Source: Heterocephalus glaber (Eukaryota; Chordata; Mammalia; Rodentia; Bathyergidae). From it: a stretch of DNA of 64,000 nucleotides. How positions within the stretch are numbered: position 1 is the first letter of the stretch; each line of letters starts with the position of its first letter. The stretch lies in assembly GCF_000247695.1 (NCBI RefSeq), contig NW_004624783.1:3425013-3489012 (forward strand), read 5' to 3'. Positions 23,986 to 35,800 of the stretch are shown here, piece by piece. Under the pieces are notes generated by a model. It had not been told where the DNA came from. It worked only from the letters and a program-made list of their open reading frames with translations, and made no database searches. The position numbers and the translations under genes were made by a program.

Positions 23986-24359
23986 TGTACTGCTCTATTT
24001 TTTGCTATACATTTCTTGACACCTACACATATGTATGTATATTTTGCACAGTGGCCAAATCAGTGTTCCCCATCAAAATCGGTGATCAGCCAATATGTAT
24101 TCTGGACAGGTTGTAGAAAGAAGACTATTAGAGCAATGATGAGTTTTATTACCCCTTCTTAAATTCTTCCCTTCTGTGTTTCCTGCATCCTCCTGTAAAG
24201 CTTGATTCCATTCCCAGCAACTGGGACTTGTTTTGAATGCAGTTAGTATCTTTAGTTGGAGACCCACCAGTCAGGAAGCATGTGGAGCTTCCTCCTTGGC
24301 CTTTCAATAGTTTAATTCTAATCACGTTGTTAAAACAATATTTCACTACTTCTGATTTT

Positions 24360-24700
24360 CCTAATTATCATGCAGAATAACAGTGGGGTTCATGACATTA
24401 GAATAAGTGAGTGGCTTATGATTTTTGCCTCAGAAAGAGAAACTCTTGCTGTTTTTCTCCCCCCTTGAGCAACACAGCAGTCATAAATGAGCAAGTCCAG
24501 AGTACTTTATGATAGATAGTTAATGGTGCTGCGCCTCCGCCAACAGGCCTGTTTCCACAGCATCTGTCACAATTCAGAGTCATTAGCATACCTTTAATGG
24601 TTTCTTTTCAAAATAATTTCTACTAGGGCATTTAGAATGCATCAAGGAAAAATATTGAGTTGTAGAGATGAGGAATTTTAAATGTAGACAAATGATTTTC
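24360..24700. other. Repeat-free segment, possible conserved non-coding element
   Basis: No transposon text. The segment has short motifs typical of homeodomain or POU-bound DNA (ctaattatcatgca, cattagcata), a local GC-rich core 'gtgctgcgcctccgccaaca' and a pyrimidine tract. Function is inference only. Confidence 0.3.
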
Positions 24701-25502
24701 ATTCCCTCAGATGTAATTTTGATAAAACTGAAACCATATAGCAACATATTATAGAGTATAACACATTTGCCAGCATTTAATGTACTATCTGGAAATTTTT
24801 TCCAGATATTCTAAGATAGTTAATTTTTAAAAAATTTAAATAAAAAATAATTAAAATTTTTTTTTAAAAAAATGCTGTTTCTCAGTATCTTTAACTGCAT
24901 GACGTTCCTCTGGTCTGTGTTTAGATACCCATTGGCTGTCTTTCACTCTGTCTTCTGATCAGAGATAGCATCAGTGTGATTCTCATAAGGTGAAAAATGC
25001 TTTGTAAGGTATATGCTGTTTTTATGTAATACTGGTAAATACTTACGTATTTAGAGTGAGAGGAAAATCTTTGGAGAACAAATTAAGCTCTGTCTTTTCC
25101 CTTAAATGTCAAGGGTAGGTGTGAGAAGGTCTGTATTAGATTTTTGAAGATGGATATCTTAACAGTAATATATATTTTAAAAATAAGACTTTTTTTTAAA
25201 CTTGTAGAAATGCAAGCCAGGGTATACCTTTAGCATGTTTACACAGCTATTTAAGTAATGTCTTATGTTTACAAAGACTGTTTTCCTGCATACTTCTTTT
25301 TTATGCTTAGCATTTACAACAGGATTATAAAATGAAGAGGGCATATAGGTACCCCATTGTTCAAAACAATTTGAGAGTCTCTGAAATGAAAGGTACCGTG
25401 TCTTATTTATACGGTTGACAATTGGAAGGGTGGAAGCTTCTGGTTTGTGTCTATTTTTTAGCCCTTTTCTTCAAATGTCTTTTTAGCTATCTTGTGCTAC
25501 TG

Positions 25503-25918
25503 TGTGAGTTACTTTCTTATTGCTGGGACAAAATACCCGACACCAAGTTAATGGAGGAAAGGTTTCTTTTACCTCATAGTTTATAGAGGTTTCAGCCTGT
25601 AGTTCACTGGCTCCAAGGCAGAGTGGGATGGAAGAAGGGCATGACAGAGGGGAAGCAGTCCATGGCATGACAGGCAAGAACCAGTGCAACTTTCTTCTTT
25701 TTCTTTTTATTCCATCCAGGCTACAACCCTATTGGTTGGTGCCACCCATACCTGGGGTGGGTATTCTCTTCACAGTGAGTCCATCACCCACACCCAAAAC
25801 TATATTAATCCAGTCAGTGGACCAATCCAATATCATTCATCTGAGGTCTAGCCACTCTCAAAAGCTTCACCTATGAGCTCATGAGGCTTTGGGGAGAGAT
25901 CTAAAAAAAAGCCATCAT
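25503..25918 (-). mobile_element. MaLR-type LTR, antisense
   Basis: 'gagttactttcttattgctg', 'gacaaaatacccgacaccaa', 'gaggaaaggtttcttttacc' and 'gtttcagcctgtagttcact' run parallel to the LTR at 14297. The right end is about 25918 (gccatcatag). Target duplications not resolved. It includes a chance open frame (25628-25876). Confidence 0.75.
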
Positions 25919-26273
25919 AGAAGCCATCTAAATATAAATATAAGCCTCCCCCCCAAATGATGATGATTCTGTATTTTTTCCTTGGTCCTTGGGTAACACA
26001 TTCTTTGATTTTTCACATGTCTTAAGATATTTTATTAACTAGCATCCAGATATTGTTTTTTTCTTATTTGTTTGCAATGTTGACACTGTATGAATTTATT
26101 TATTCATTTTTATTTTGTTAGTTTTTAATTACTACACTGTTTAAAATTTAGAATCCGTTTACTGAATGGGAGAAGATATTTTCTGTTTCTTGAGGATATC
26201 TTATTTTTGCATTCTGGAACAATTACGCTTATGGTACTTAGGCAAATAAACACAGGCTCATAAGAAGATGGAG

Positions 26274-26405
26274 CTTGCTGGGTGTAGTGGTGCATCCTTG
26301 TAGTCTCAGCTACTTAGGAGGCTGAGGCAAAAGGATAGAAAGTTTGAGGTCAACCTAGGTAACTCAGTGAGATCCTTTCTCAAAATTAAAAAAAAGAGAG
26401 AAAAG
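26274..26405 (+). repeat. B1-type SINE
   Basis: 'gctgggtgtagtggtgcatc', 'taggaggctgaggcaaaagg', 'agtgagatcctttctcaaaa', then A-rich. Only the B1 part is present; no ID half follows. Confidence 0.82.
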
Positions 26406-26409
26406 AAAA

Positions 26410-28297
26410 TAGGATTCACAGTTTTAAACATTTTATTATGTCTAAGTTTCATACACTGGATCTAAGAGATGATCTTAGTATTATGTCTTTGTCCCAGGCA
26501 ACAGGATGGAGTGGAAGGAAGGGCATCCTTCATCTCTTTTAGATGTGCTGGAAAGTATACTTATCACTTTCCCTCATGTTCTATGCATGCCCAGCATCAA
26601 GAGAAACTAGGAAGTGTCTCCCCACCTCACCAAATGATAATGAGCCCTTCCAAAAATCAGATGCCCTATTAGCAATAAAGAGGGATATTATGAGGAGTTA
26701 ACATCTGCCACAATTACATGGACTTCCAAAACTGATATTTGAGCTTTTTAATGAAAAGCCACTTTCTAAAAGTATTTAGATATTTAACATTTCTAGACTT
26801 CTTTGTGATTATAAATCATACTGACTTTTTGATTACATATATTCATTTTAAAACACCAAATACTAGTATTTCCCCAGATATTGTGGTGCTAAAAAATTGT
26901 CAGTAAAATCCAGAATCTTTAAATAAATTTTGAAAAGGGGTGATGGACCAAATGGAATTCTAATTACAGTACTTGATTTCAACACATTTCTTTTTCATTT
27001 GAATCTTTCAAGGGAAAAGTGAAAGGCAACATTATCCTTGAGAAATTCTCTGTGTGTCTAGAAGCCGCTTTTAATTACAGAAAATGTCTTCAAAATCTGT
27101 TTTGCCATTTTAAAGCTTTGGCTGTGAGAAAGTCAGTTGTCAGTGGTGTAATGAAGGAAAAAATATTAAACTAAAAAAGCCATTTATAAACTATGTTGAG
27201 TAGACATTTGTATTATTTGAACATTAGGGTGGATTTTCCATAGTAAAGTTTTTTTCTTTAATTTGGGTATTATTTTTGGCCATATAAACACAGAAGTTTT
27301 AAAAGTCATCAACCAGGTAATTTATGCTTGCTAAACTGTGAATGTAATTCAATGAAGATTGTTTAAAAATCCAAATCATGCATTATGCTTTTTTCTTGCA
27401 AAGGATGTTCCTTGGGAAGTTGTATTTATTTTACTAGACCTACCCTTTCTCTAAGTTTAAGTCTTTCTTTCTTCTCTCTTTCTCCCACCCCTTTCTTTGC
27501 TTTCAAGAATTGCCTTAAAAAGCACATTCCTTTGAATATCCTCCAAAGTGATAAATCTTCATCAACTGAGAATAAATTTGATTTTGGGGAACAGCCAGAA
27601 GTCATTTGGAGTCAAGGCTGGTGAATGATAAAACTGTAATAACATTTTCAGTTAGAACCATTGACTGTAAAGTAATATGATCACTTTTCTTGAGGTTTTG
27701 GAAGACTGACTAAGAAGGAAGTTCCCAAACAGGAAATCTCTGATATATATGTTTGCTTAAAAGTTAGTCTGTTTTGATAATGACATTGCAGGTTTTGTTT
27801 ATTCATTTAATTTTGATTTGTATTAACCCCTTTTTCTTAGTAGCTGTGTCTTTTAACTGTCTGTGAGAGCATTGCTACACTTTATGATGATAGTCTCTTT
27901 CAGAGTTTTAGTGATATCTGTATATCATATCTGAAATGTAGTAAAGTAACAACAGGAGGAAATTTAATTATATAAATTGGCTATTTGATAGGTTTTTGTA
28001 TTTAACATTTGAAAATTTGCAGCAAGGTTTTAATGCTTTTTAAAACATAATTATATGGATTTGTATTATCAAATACAATATTATTATAACATCATCAAAT
28101 GCTATATTTCCTGCTGTCATCAACCTACATTGCTTCAAAAGTACGACTTTTCAAAATAAAGATGTTCAGTAGTTATACCAAACATTCAAATCTTTCATTG
28201 TCTGTTAAGTGTAAAATTTGGCAATTAGAGAAATTTTTCAACTTCAAAAAAATCTGTAGTTCTCTGTACAAGAAGTGAGCAAAATATACAGTGAATG
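26410..28297. other. Repeat-poor intronic DNA
   Basis: Nothing assigned. 27440-27500 is a C/T-rich tract. No exon seen. Confidence 0.45.
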
Positions 28298-28435
28298 TTA
28301 AAAATTTTATTATAGTAAAAGACACATTGCCATTAATCGCCCTCAAAATACTTTCTGTAGCCTGGAACACACTTATTCTATCAATCTTGTCACTTCCTGA
28401 AGGAGTTCTGGAAGTCTTCTTTCATGAATGTTCTT
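28298..28435 (-). pseudogene. mariner transposase 3' fragment, antisense
   Basis: Translated on the minus strand this shows the C-terminal end of a mariner-type transposase, including 'MKEDFQNSFRK' and 'NKCVPGYRKYFEGD', the family's terminal ...YFEGD motif, interrupted by stops. It is the inverted partner of 28648-28790. Dead DNA-transposon remnant. Confidence 0.75.
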
Positions 28436-28439
28436 AATG

Positions 28440-28790
28440 TGTGATCAAAAACAGGGTCAATGCCACTGCCAAGTGCCATCTAATAGAAAGTCAGTCTAGT
28501 AAAAATATAGCCATGTGTCCTCATCTACCTTATTCACAGTATCTGGCACCATGTAACTTCTGGTTCTTTCCTAAAGTAAAAATGATCATGAAAGGTAAAT
28601 GTTTAAATAGATTCAGGATTTCAAGGCAGCCCTGACAGAGTTACTAAAGACACTCATGAAAGAAGACTTTCGGAACTGCTTCAGAAACTGCCAAGAACAG
28701 TGGAGTAAGTGTGTTCAAAGGAAGGAAGGAGGAGCATTGCGGGAGGGAGGTTAGTGGTAATGTGTCTTTTATGTAATACATTTTTAAAAA
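28440..28790 (+). pseudogene. mariner transposase C-terminal remnant, sense
   Basis: An open stretch from 28441 encodes 'CPHLPYSQYLAPCNFWFFPK', the mariner signature HPPYSPDLAPxDFxLFPK that precedes the last catalytic Asp/Asn. Here several key residues are changed, and the frame is broken shortly after 'MKGKCLNRF'. Further down, 'KEDFRNCF' appears in a shifted frame, matching the terminal helix. Cut-and-paste element (Tc1/mariner superfamily), inactive. The N-terminal DNA-binding part is missing. Confidence 0.8.
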
Positions 28791-28799
28791 TTTAATATT

Positions 28800-29653
28800 T
28801 ACTGTATGGTTTTGATCACCCTATGTATTTCTTTTGACCCTATATGGTATTTCACTTTTAACTTTCATTTAATGCCTTTATTAGCTATCAGATTTTTCAT
28901 TTTCATTCTTGTAACTTCATGTCTTAAGTTTTAAAAGAATGTAAAGATGCTTTGGAAGAAAGTAAGAAAGGACAAGAAATAATACAAAAGCCAAATAAAT
29001 ATGACTATTGAGATTAAAATACCTTTTGTTTCTGGTTATTTATACTTCCTAGTTGATTTCATTGAGGTTTTGGTTAATAAAATTATGCCTTTAACTGTGA
29101 TAATACATGATAAATTTAAGGCAAGAATGGTAATAATTAGCCATGCATATAAAAAGGTTATTTTATTAGGACATTATTTTGTTTACTTGCTTTTAAAAAG
29201 CCTATTTTATCTAGAAAGAAAGTCTTTATTAGATTTTCTAATATTTTAAAAGAGTGATCTGTCTTGTAAATAAGTGCTCATTAGTTCATGTCTTGAGAAA
29301 GAGTGAGGTTTTATGCTTATTTAGTGTAAAAGAATGCCATATCTTGTACATTTTGTGATAGAACACACAACTAACTGGTAAAGCTCATTTTCTTGGCAAA
29401 TGTTTCAGAACAGTATAAAGTGATTGTGGAGTTGAACGTTAAAAGGAATTAAAGAAAGTAAAGTTTAGATTTTTTTTCTCATTGAAAACGTTATCTAAAA
29501 GCATTATAATGTAAGTTGCTTATTGATTTATCTACTCATTTGATAAAAGTTTATATATAATATATAGATGGCTGTAAGCTTAGTAACAGATGCAAGTTTG
29601 CTGAAAAGTAGAATCCTTTCACTTTGGTACTTAGTCTGATATATATCAGTTTT
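28800..29653. other. AT-rich intronic DNA, nothing recognised
   Basis: Very AT-rich with no clear repeat; open frames are compositional. Confidence 0.4.
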
Positions 29654-29756
29654 TTCTTTTCTTTTTTTTTTTTTTTTTGGTTTGTATTTGGGATTGAACT
29701 CGGGTCCTTGCGCTTGTGGAGCAGGTGGTGAAAATACTGAGCTAAATCCCTGGCCC
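29654..29756 (-). repeat. ID-type tRNA SINE, antisense, with target duplication
   Basis: T-rich tail, then body from about 29679: 'gggattgaactcgggtcctt' to 'ctaaatccctggccc'. Flanks tatatatcagtttt (29640-29653) and tatataccagtttt (29757-29770) match at 13 of 14 bases. The body end differs from the other copies ('ggtttgtatttggg' instead of ggtaccaggg). Confidence 0.88.
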
Positions 29757-29770
29757 TATATACCAGTTTT

Positions 29771-30647
29771 CACTCTACCTTTATGTGTATACAATTTGAA
29801 TATAAGGCTGATCATTTTGGATGGAAATTTTTTGTGTTAACTGTTCATGACTTGTAGCAATAAAAGGTTTAATGTTTACCATTACCTGTTGAATGAGGTC
29901 CCACATGACATGAGAGTCCAGTGTCAACCAGCTTAGCCTCTTAACCAAACTGAGCAAAGTCACCAAAAAACCTCTTTGTGTTGTTGTACCCTTAGCAGTC
30001 TAAAATTGGAATACTTTTACTTAACAAATATTTACTGAGGGCCTCTTGTATGCCAGGTTTGTTGGTATATGTTTTCAACAAATCAGGTACATCCTGAAGG
30101 TGTTGAGATAATCTTGAAATTTTTACTGTTGTTTTCAAAAAGTAAAATATAGTGACCACCAGGATGATTTTAGATAAATTGAATTATTCCTTAACAATAA
30201 ATTCAGCATATCTTTTTAAGGGTATTTACAGTAATCATCAGCATGATGTTTTATGTTTGATATAATAATTTTGTGTCTAATTTTTATTCAATTTATAATT
30301 ATTAAATGGATGCTTGGACAGTGTGTGCATACAGATGGTTCTGTTTATCATTTTCAGTAAAAATGTTTATCTGACCTATGTAAATCTGCCCTCTGAAGAT
30401 TATGCTTCATAGAATTTCTAGTGTTTATGAACATAATTACTAACTGGTGTTTATGTAGATTGTGTAGAACAATCTCATGGGGATAAACACATTTTACATA
30501 CCAAATTTTTTCAAATTCAGAAATCTTGTGAGTACTTTTTGGGTGCCTAATAAGTGGTCTGCATTATAATTGAGCTTCAATATTTATATAAATGGCTTAG
30601 TTTTTCTTTTAAAAAGTTCTTTTAAAACAAAGTTTTATTAAAGCAGG
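29771..30647. other. Intronic DNA with one MIR/L2-like fragment
   Basis: About 30020-30070, 'caaatatttactgagggcct' + 'cttgtatgccaggttt', is an old MIR/L2-like block. Otherwise AT-rich and unassigned. Confidence 0.45.
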
Positions 30648-30739
30648 TTTTTTTTTTTTTGGTACCAGAGATCGAACTTGGGTCGTTGCGCTTGTGCAGC
30701 AGGCGGCAAAACCACTGAGCTAAATAAATCCCTGGCCCC
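30648..30739 (-). repeat. ID-type tRNA SINE, antisense
   Basis: T-run, then body 30661 'ggtaccagagatcgaacttg' to 'ccctggcccc'. It carries a private 4-bp duplication (ctaaataaatcc instead of ctaaatcc), which would make it a traceable copy. Target duplication not clear. Confidence 0.88.
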
Positions 30740-31439
30740 TAGTTTGTTTTTCTTCGACGCATGTTACACAAATGATTGCTCCTAAAAGCAGTGTTGCTTT
30801 TCCTCCTTACTCTTTATGTATTGTCTTTTAAATCTCTTTCTTTCCCATTCTCACATTTTCTGTTTATCACTTTTTAAAGTAAAGAATTTAGAGTCGTTTA
30901 GTCACATGTAACTTATTTTGTGTTTTAGTAGAAAATATTTTGGTGTTTGGCAACCCCTGCGATGTATATCTGTATGAGCCTGTATAAGAGATTTATATTT
31001 TATGTTATATTAATTTATCACAGAGAACAGAATTCTGGAATATTGCACCTTATTTGAAAAGTATTGTTTCAGATGTTTTTAACAGTTCTGCATTTATTAA
31101 TTAATCCTTTTCTTTTTAATGTAAGTTGTTCTGGTTTAAGGTGAGCCCCTTTATAACATCTGATTTTTAAGAAATGAAATCCCAAGACACCATCATGATT
31201 CTTCATGGTAATTTAAAAGAGACATTCCCCTAATGTCAGGAATAGATTGGCATGCCCATTATTTATACTGTATACTGTTCTGGAGGTACTAACTAATGCC
31301 AGTAGATAGGGGCAAAAACAGAAAAACAAACCTGGAAAGAAGGTAGTAAACATTTCCATTGTTTGAAGATTAAATGCTTAAAACCTAGAAAGTCAGCTGA
31401 CAAACTCACAGGCTGAGAGAATTCACTTATAATAACTGG

Positions 31440-33060
31440 CTGTGAAGTCAGTGACATTCTTTCTTTTAAAATCTTTTTATTGTAGCAGTATATTTGAATA
31501 TATTTCCATATTAGTAATATTCCTGTAAGGCATCATTTTATGGATGTGTAGTTTAGATATTTGACTACTTCCCTATTGGAGAATGTTTGTGATATTTCCT
31601 TTCTGGTGTTGTCAAAATGCTTAAAAGAAGAGTATCTTCTTGCTTAAATCTTAGTTAATATCCATGATTTATTTTGTTTTCAGTAAATTTCTAGAGGCAA
31701 AAATTATTGGATTAAAGGGTGTATTTTAATATTTTCATTATTCACATAAACACACGCATACTTTTCTCTGCAGAAAGTTTGTACCAGTTTCCTGTAAACA
31801 ATGTGAGTATGCCTAGTTCCTTGCCCACTTTACAGAATTGGGTACCATAGTTTCTTTTATTATTTATCTATTTGAAAATAGAAAAAAGACCTCATTTTTG
31901 TTTGTGGTTCTTAGAAGGAGAGACAGACACCCCCCCCCCACACACATACTGCTAAATTGAATTGCTCATTCATAAACTGTTTTTCATTTTGCAGTATTGT
32001 TTTTAAATATTTTCATAAGTGCCTCATTTTCATTTATAAGTTTTAATTTTTACAGAGTCAGGCTGATCAGTCTTTCTCTTTCACAATAATTATATATTTA
32101 GACAGGTTTATCTCCCTTTAAGATTTATTTAATCACTGCTCCATTTCAACTTTAGTTTTCAATTTTTTTAAACAATGACATTTTTATTCAATCTTGTGTT
32201 TATTTAGGCATATGGTGTCTCACCAGGCTTTTCTATGCAGTTTTGTCTCATCAGTTTTTTGTAACTAAAGTTTATCCAGTTTTCTCCAGATTTATTTGTT
32301 TTATATTATGTTTGAGTGTAGAATTAAGGCTGTTTTGGGTCTTTAAATTCTGTTCAATTGGCATATTTCCCAATTCTTGAGCAAGTTCTACACAATTAAT
32401 TATTGTAGATGTATATGCTTAAAAATATTTTTCAAGCCAATTCTTTAGTTATAACTATTAATTTTCAAGTTTTTGTTGGTATGTTTTATCTCTTCCTCAA
32501 AATGGACATTAGGCTCTCTTCATTAAGCATTTTAATACTCAAGTGCTTTCGTATTCCCTTCTCTATAGATACATCTTTATGTAGTATCTGGAATGTATAT
32601 ATAAATTGAAATTTTTGTGCTTCTCATATTTAGATACACATATTAGTCAGAGGATCTCTTTGTGCTTATTCCTTCTATTTTCTCTTTTCTTCTCTCATTT
32701 TGTGCGTGGGTCCTTTTCCTTACTGTCAACCTCCTTATTGTTTGTGCCTGGTTGGATTTTGGAGACCCCTTTCAGCCAATCAGATGCCTACGAATAGCCT
32801 GTACATATGTTATGGATCTTAACTTTTAATAAGTATTATTAGGTTGTACACTGTGAAGTTCATTTAGCTATCTCTTCCTGGTTTCATTATAAACAAAGAG
32901 AATTACTTGCTTGCTTTTTTAGAGGACGTTTGTGTCATATTTTTCTCTGCTCATGTTTTGCAGATTTTGTCATACAGCATCTTCATGTCTATACCAGTCT
33001 AGATCCCATCATATCATTTTTAGCTTTTCAGTGTATTTTATGTAGATATTTTCTTTTAAT
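31440..33060 (-). mobile_element. Old L1 (L1ME/HAL1-like) region, antisense
   Basis: Parts follow inverted L1 text: 'tattggattaaagggtgtat', 'aagtttgtaccagtttcctg' (31690-31800), then 'tctgttcaattggcatattt', 'attcttgagcaagttctaca', 'taattattgtagatgtatat' (32347-32412). Stops in all frames. Boundaries approximate, and some inner stretches could not be aligned by eye. Confidence 0.6.
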
Positions 33061-35800
33061 ATAAAAATTCACAGGAGAAACTGTCTGAAAATTCTCCTGA
33101 TGTATAAAGCCACAGGATTCAATAATGTGAAATTACAGTGAATTCTTTAGAATCTTTGGAGAATTGCAATTATTAACATTGTGAGTAATTTTTTTTTCTT
33201 CCTTTACTTGGAGTTAGAGAACAATTTAGAAAATTGATGCTTCTGTCAAAAGTCTAGATGGGTAGGATACATGCTCACTCTGGATATGACAACATTAAGA
33301 ACACAACTTTTACTAACTGAAAAAAGCAATCTGTTTTATACTCCATTAAACTGTTACACATCATAAATAATTTATATCAACCCTGGGTCTTGTCTGTATC
33401 AAGGACGATAAACTAGTCAATGTAGAGAGTTTCTTTAAAATGAATGTAACAGTATTCTCCTTGTGTGTGTGTTAACTGTCTCTTCCTCACTAGAAGGAAG
33501 TGGAAGTCTCCTGAATCTCCTGAAAGTGTTCAGTCAATGATTATAAGACTAGAAGAATTGTATGGACCTAGAGAGGATACTTCAGGAATCACATGATTTA
33601 GAGTGATTTGCTCCTCATCTCAACTCCATATATTTCTTTGGGCATATACTTCTTTGTGGATCTCAGTTTTCTAATCTTTCAAATGAGCCTGTGTACCTAC
33701 TTCAGAAAGTTGTTTTGAGAATTTAGAGTTAAGATGCGAAAAGTACTTTCTAAATTGTGGTGACTATACTCATATTAAATTCTTATTTCTATGGTTATAC
33801 TTGCCAGTGTTACAAGGACTGATAACTATATAGACAAATACCATGGTTTAGCTTGGAAAAACCAGAAACCGTTGTTTGTAATCACTCACCCTATCCTGTG
33901 CTTTTTATAAATGGCCTCGTGCCTACCTGCCTATAATCCTGTCCTGCCAAAGCACCCAGTGATCTGAGGATTTTGGTTAGAGGAGCACTCAGACAAGTGG
34001 GGAAGATAAAAAAGAACAGTATAGTATTGTGTTCCTGAGTTTTGTTGTCTCCAGCAATGTAAAGAATTACCAGGAAGTGGGCAATTGATTGGTAAAGGTG
34101 GAAGGTTTCAGAATTACAGATTGTTAACACATTGTTAAGGGGCATAAAAAGACAGTGAGTACGGTGATTGTGGTTGAAAAGGCAGAATCTCAAGTTACCA
34201 GTGTAATAGTGGATCTTGCAGTCCTGGAGCTTAGGTGTGGCTGTCCTGGTGAGTGACTGATAGTCTTAGTCAGGATGTTTTAGAGAAGACAAGGAAAGAC
34301 ATTGTTGTGAGCTGAAGGGTGGTTATGCTGAGCATCAGTGAGAGCCTATGTCTTCAGAGTTGAGGATGGCCTCAGGAATGCAGGGTAGTATGGAAACTGA
34401 GGCAGTGATTGGTACCTTGCAGGGAACTGTTTGCCTTACCTGAAGCTGTAAGATATTAAGCGCCCTCTGTCTTCGAGGGTAACTATGAGAAATAATTAAG
34501 TGATTACTTCCTAAGTCGGATATAGTCACAGATTTGAGAACCAAATGCAAGGAGCTGCTACCCCACCACAATCTTATTGTTATATTTGGACACACAGATG
34601 ATAATATTTTAGTAGCTACAACCATATAAGAATGGACTAAGACTGGTCCTGCCTCAGAATAAGGCAAATGAACTGGTAGCATCAGTTTTCAAGTATTTTG
34701 CGAGGGTGTTGCCCATTGAAAAAGTGGCTTCTTTGGTTGTAATGAAACTAGGCTCTTGTATACAGTTCTGAGTTTTGTATACAGGGCCCAGGATTTCTCC
34801 TTCTCTCTTTTATTAAAAACAGAAACTGACAAGGTAGGTGGAAAGATACCTTACCATCCATTTCCGAGTAATAATGAAACCCATGCAGTTTCACCTTATG
34901 TGTGCTTTTCACCTTATGCCTCCATGTGTAGCCTTGTTGATACCTATGGAATATGTTTTTCTTAACAAGTTCACTTATTCTTCCCCTAATCAGTGCAATA
35001 AACTCTTAGACTAAACTGAATGATGGAATGGGACTCTAGCTATTAGAAGCAGACACAGCAGTTGTGGCAAAAATGACCGCTAAAGTATGACACCAAAGGA
35101 AGAGACAAAATACAGAAAGTAGGAACTGTTTTGAAGTACTTCATTGATGAATATTCCCTAATGATGGCTGTGATTCACCCACAAAACAAAGCAAAAAACT
35201 ATGAAAACTTCTCCACTTTCTGTCCAGTTTCCTATAAGGATGCAAGAATACAATACTCTGAGGAAAGATTTCCCTTAGATGGCCTCCTGTTTAATCAGGG
35301 ATTTAGGTTGCATGAAGGGACAAGTCTCAGTCATATAGAAAATGTGCTTCAATGGAAGACTTCATTTCCCAGGGATGCCAGATGATTGAGTTATACCTAA
35401 AATCTTGAACCGTCTGACTAATACACATGCATGTACATCTAGCTTCTTCTGTGTGCAGAGAGGTACTAAATGGTTTGAAAACTATAATTAAATCACTGAA
35501 ATTGTGCTGCAAAACCCCCATAAGCATTGCTTCATGTAGTATTTGTGTTAAGTGCTGAAATTTAATCCAAGTAGCTGTGACTAATCTAGTCTTTATTTGT
35601 AACACATTTAAATTAAGAGGTGTATGTTCTTGTTCACGTACTTTCTCATTAGCACTAATATTGCTAATGGGAGTGACAAATGTATTGTTTTTGTCTTCTA
35701 TCACTCACGCCTTTTAAGTAATTAGCTCCTTAGATACATTTACGTAGCTTTTTGTTTAATAGTTTTACTCAAAAGAGAGTGTCCAAAGGGACTGTTTATT
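33061..35800. other. Intronic DNA with a MIR fragment; middle unassigned
   Basis: 33605-33780 is an antisense MIR ('ggatctcagttttctaatct', 'cctgtgtacctacttcagaa', 'tttgagaatttagagttaag'). 34190-34960 is less AT-rich and resembles neither known repeat nor exon. Overlapping frames at 34335-34682 (-) and 35327-35704 (-) lack any recognised domain. Confidence 0.45.

Noticed and set aside
28441..28635. Open frame with transposase similarity as a possible domesticated gene
   Set aside because: Only the C-terminal part is present, catalytic-region residues are changed and the frame breaks soon after; a dead mariner remnant.
35327..35704. 125-codon minus-strand open frame
   Set aside because: No motif, no good start context, overlaps another frame on the plus strand; taken as chance.
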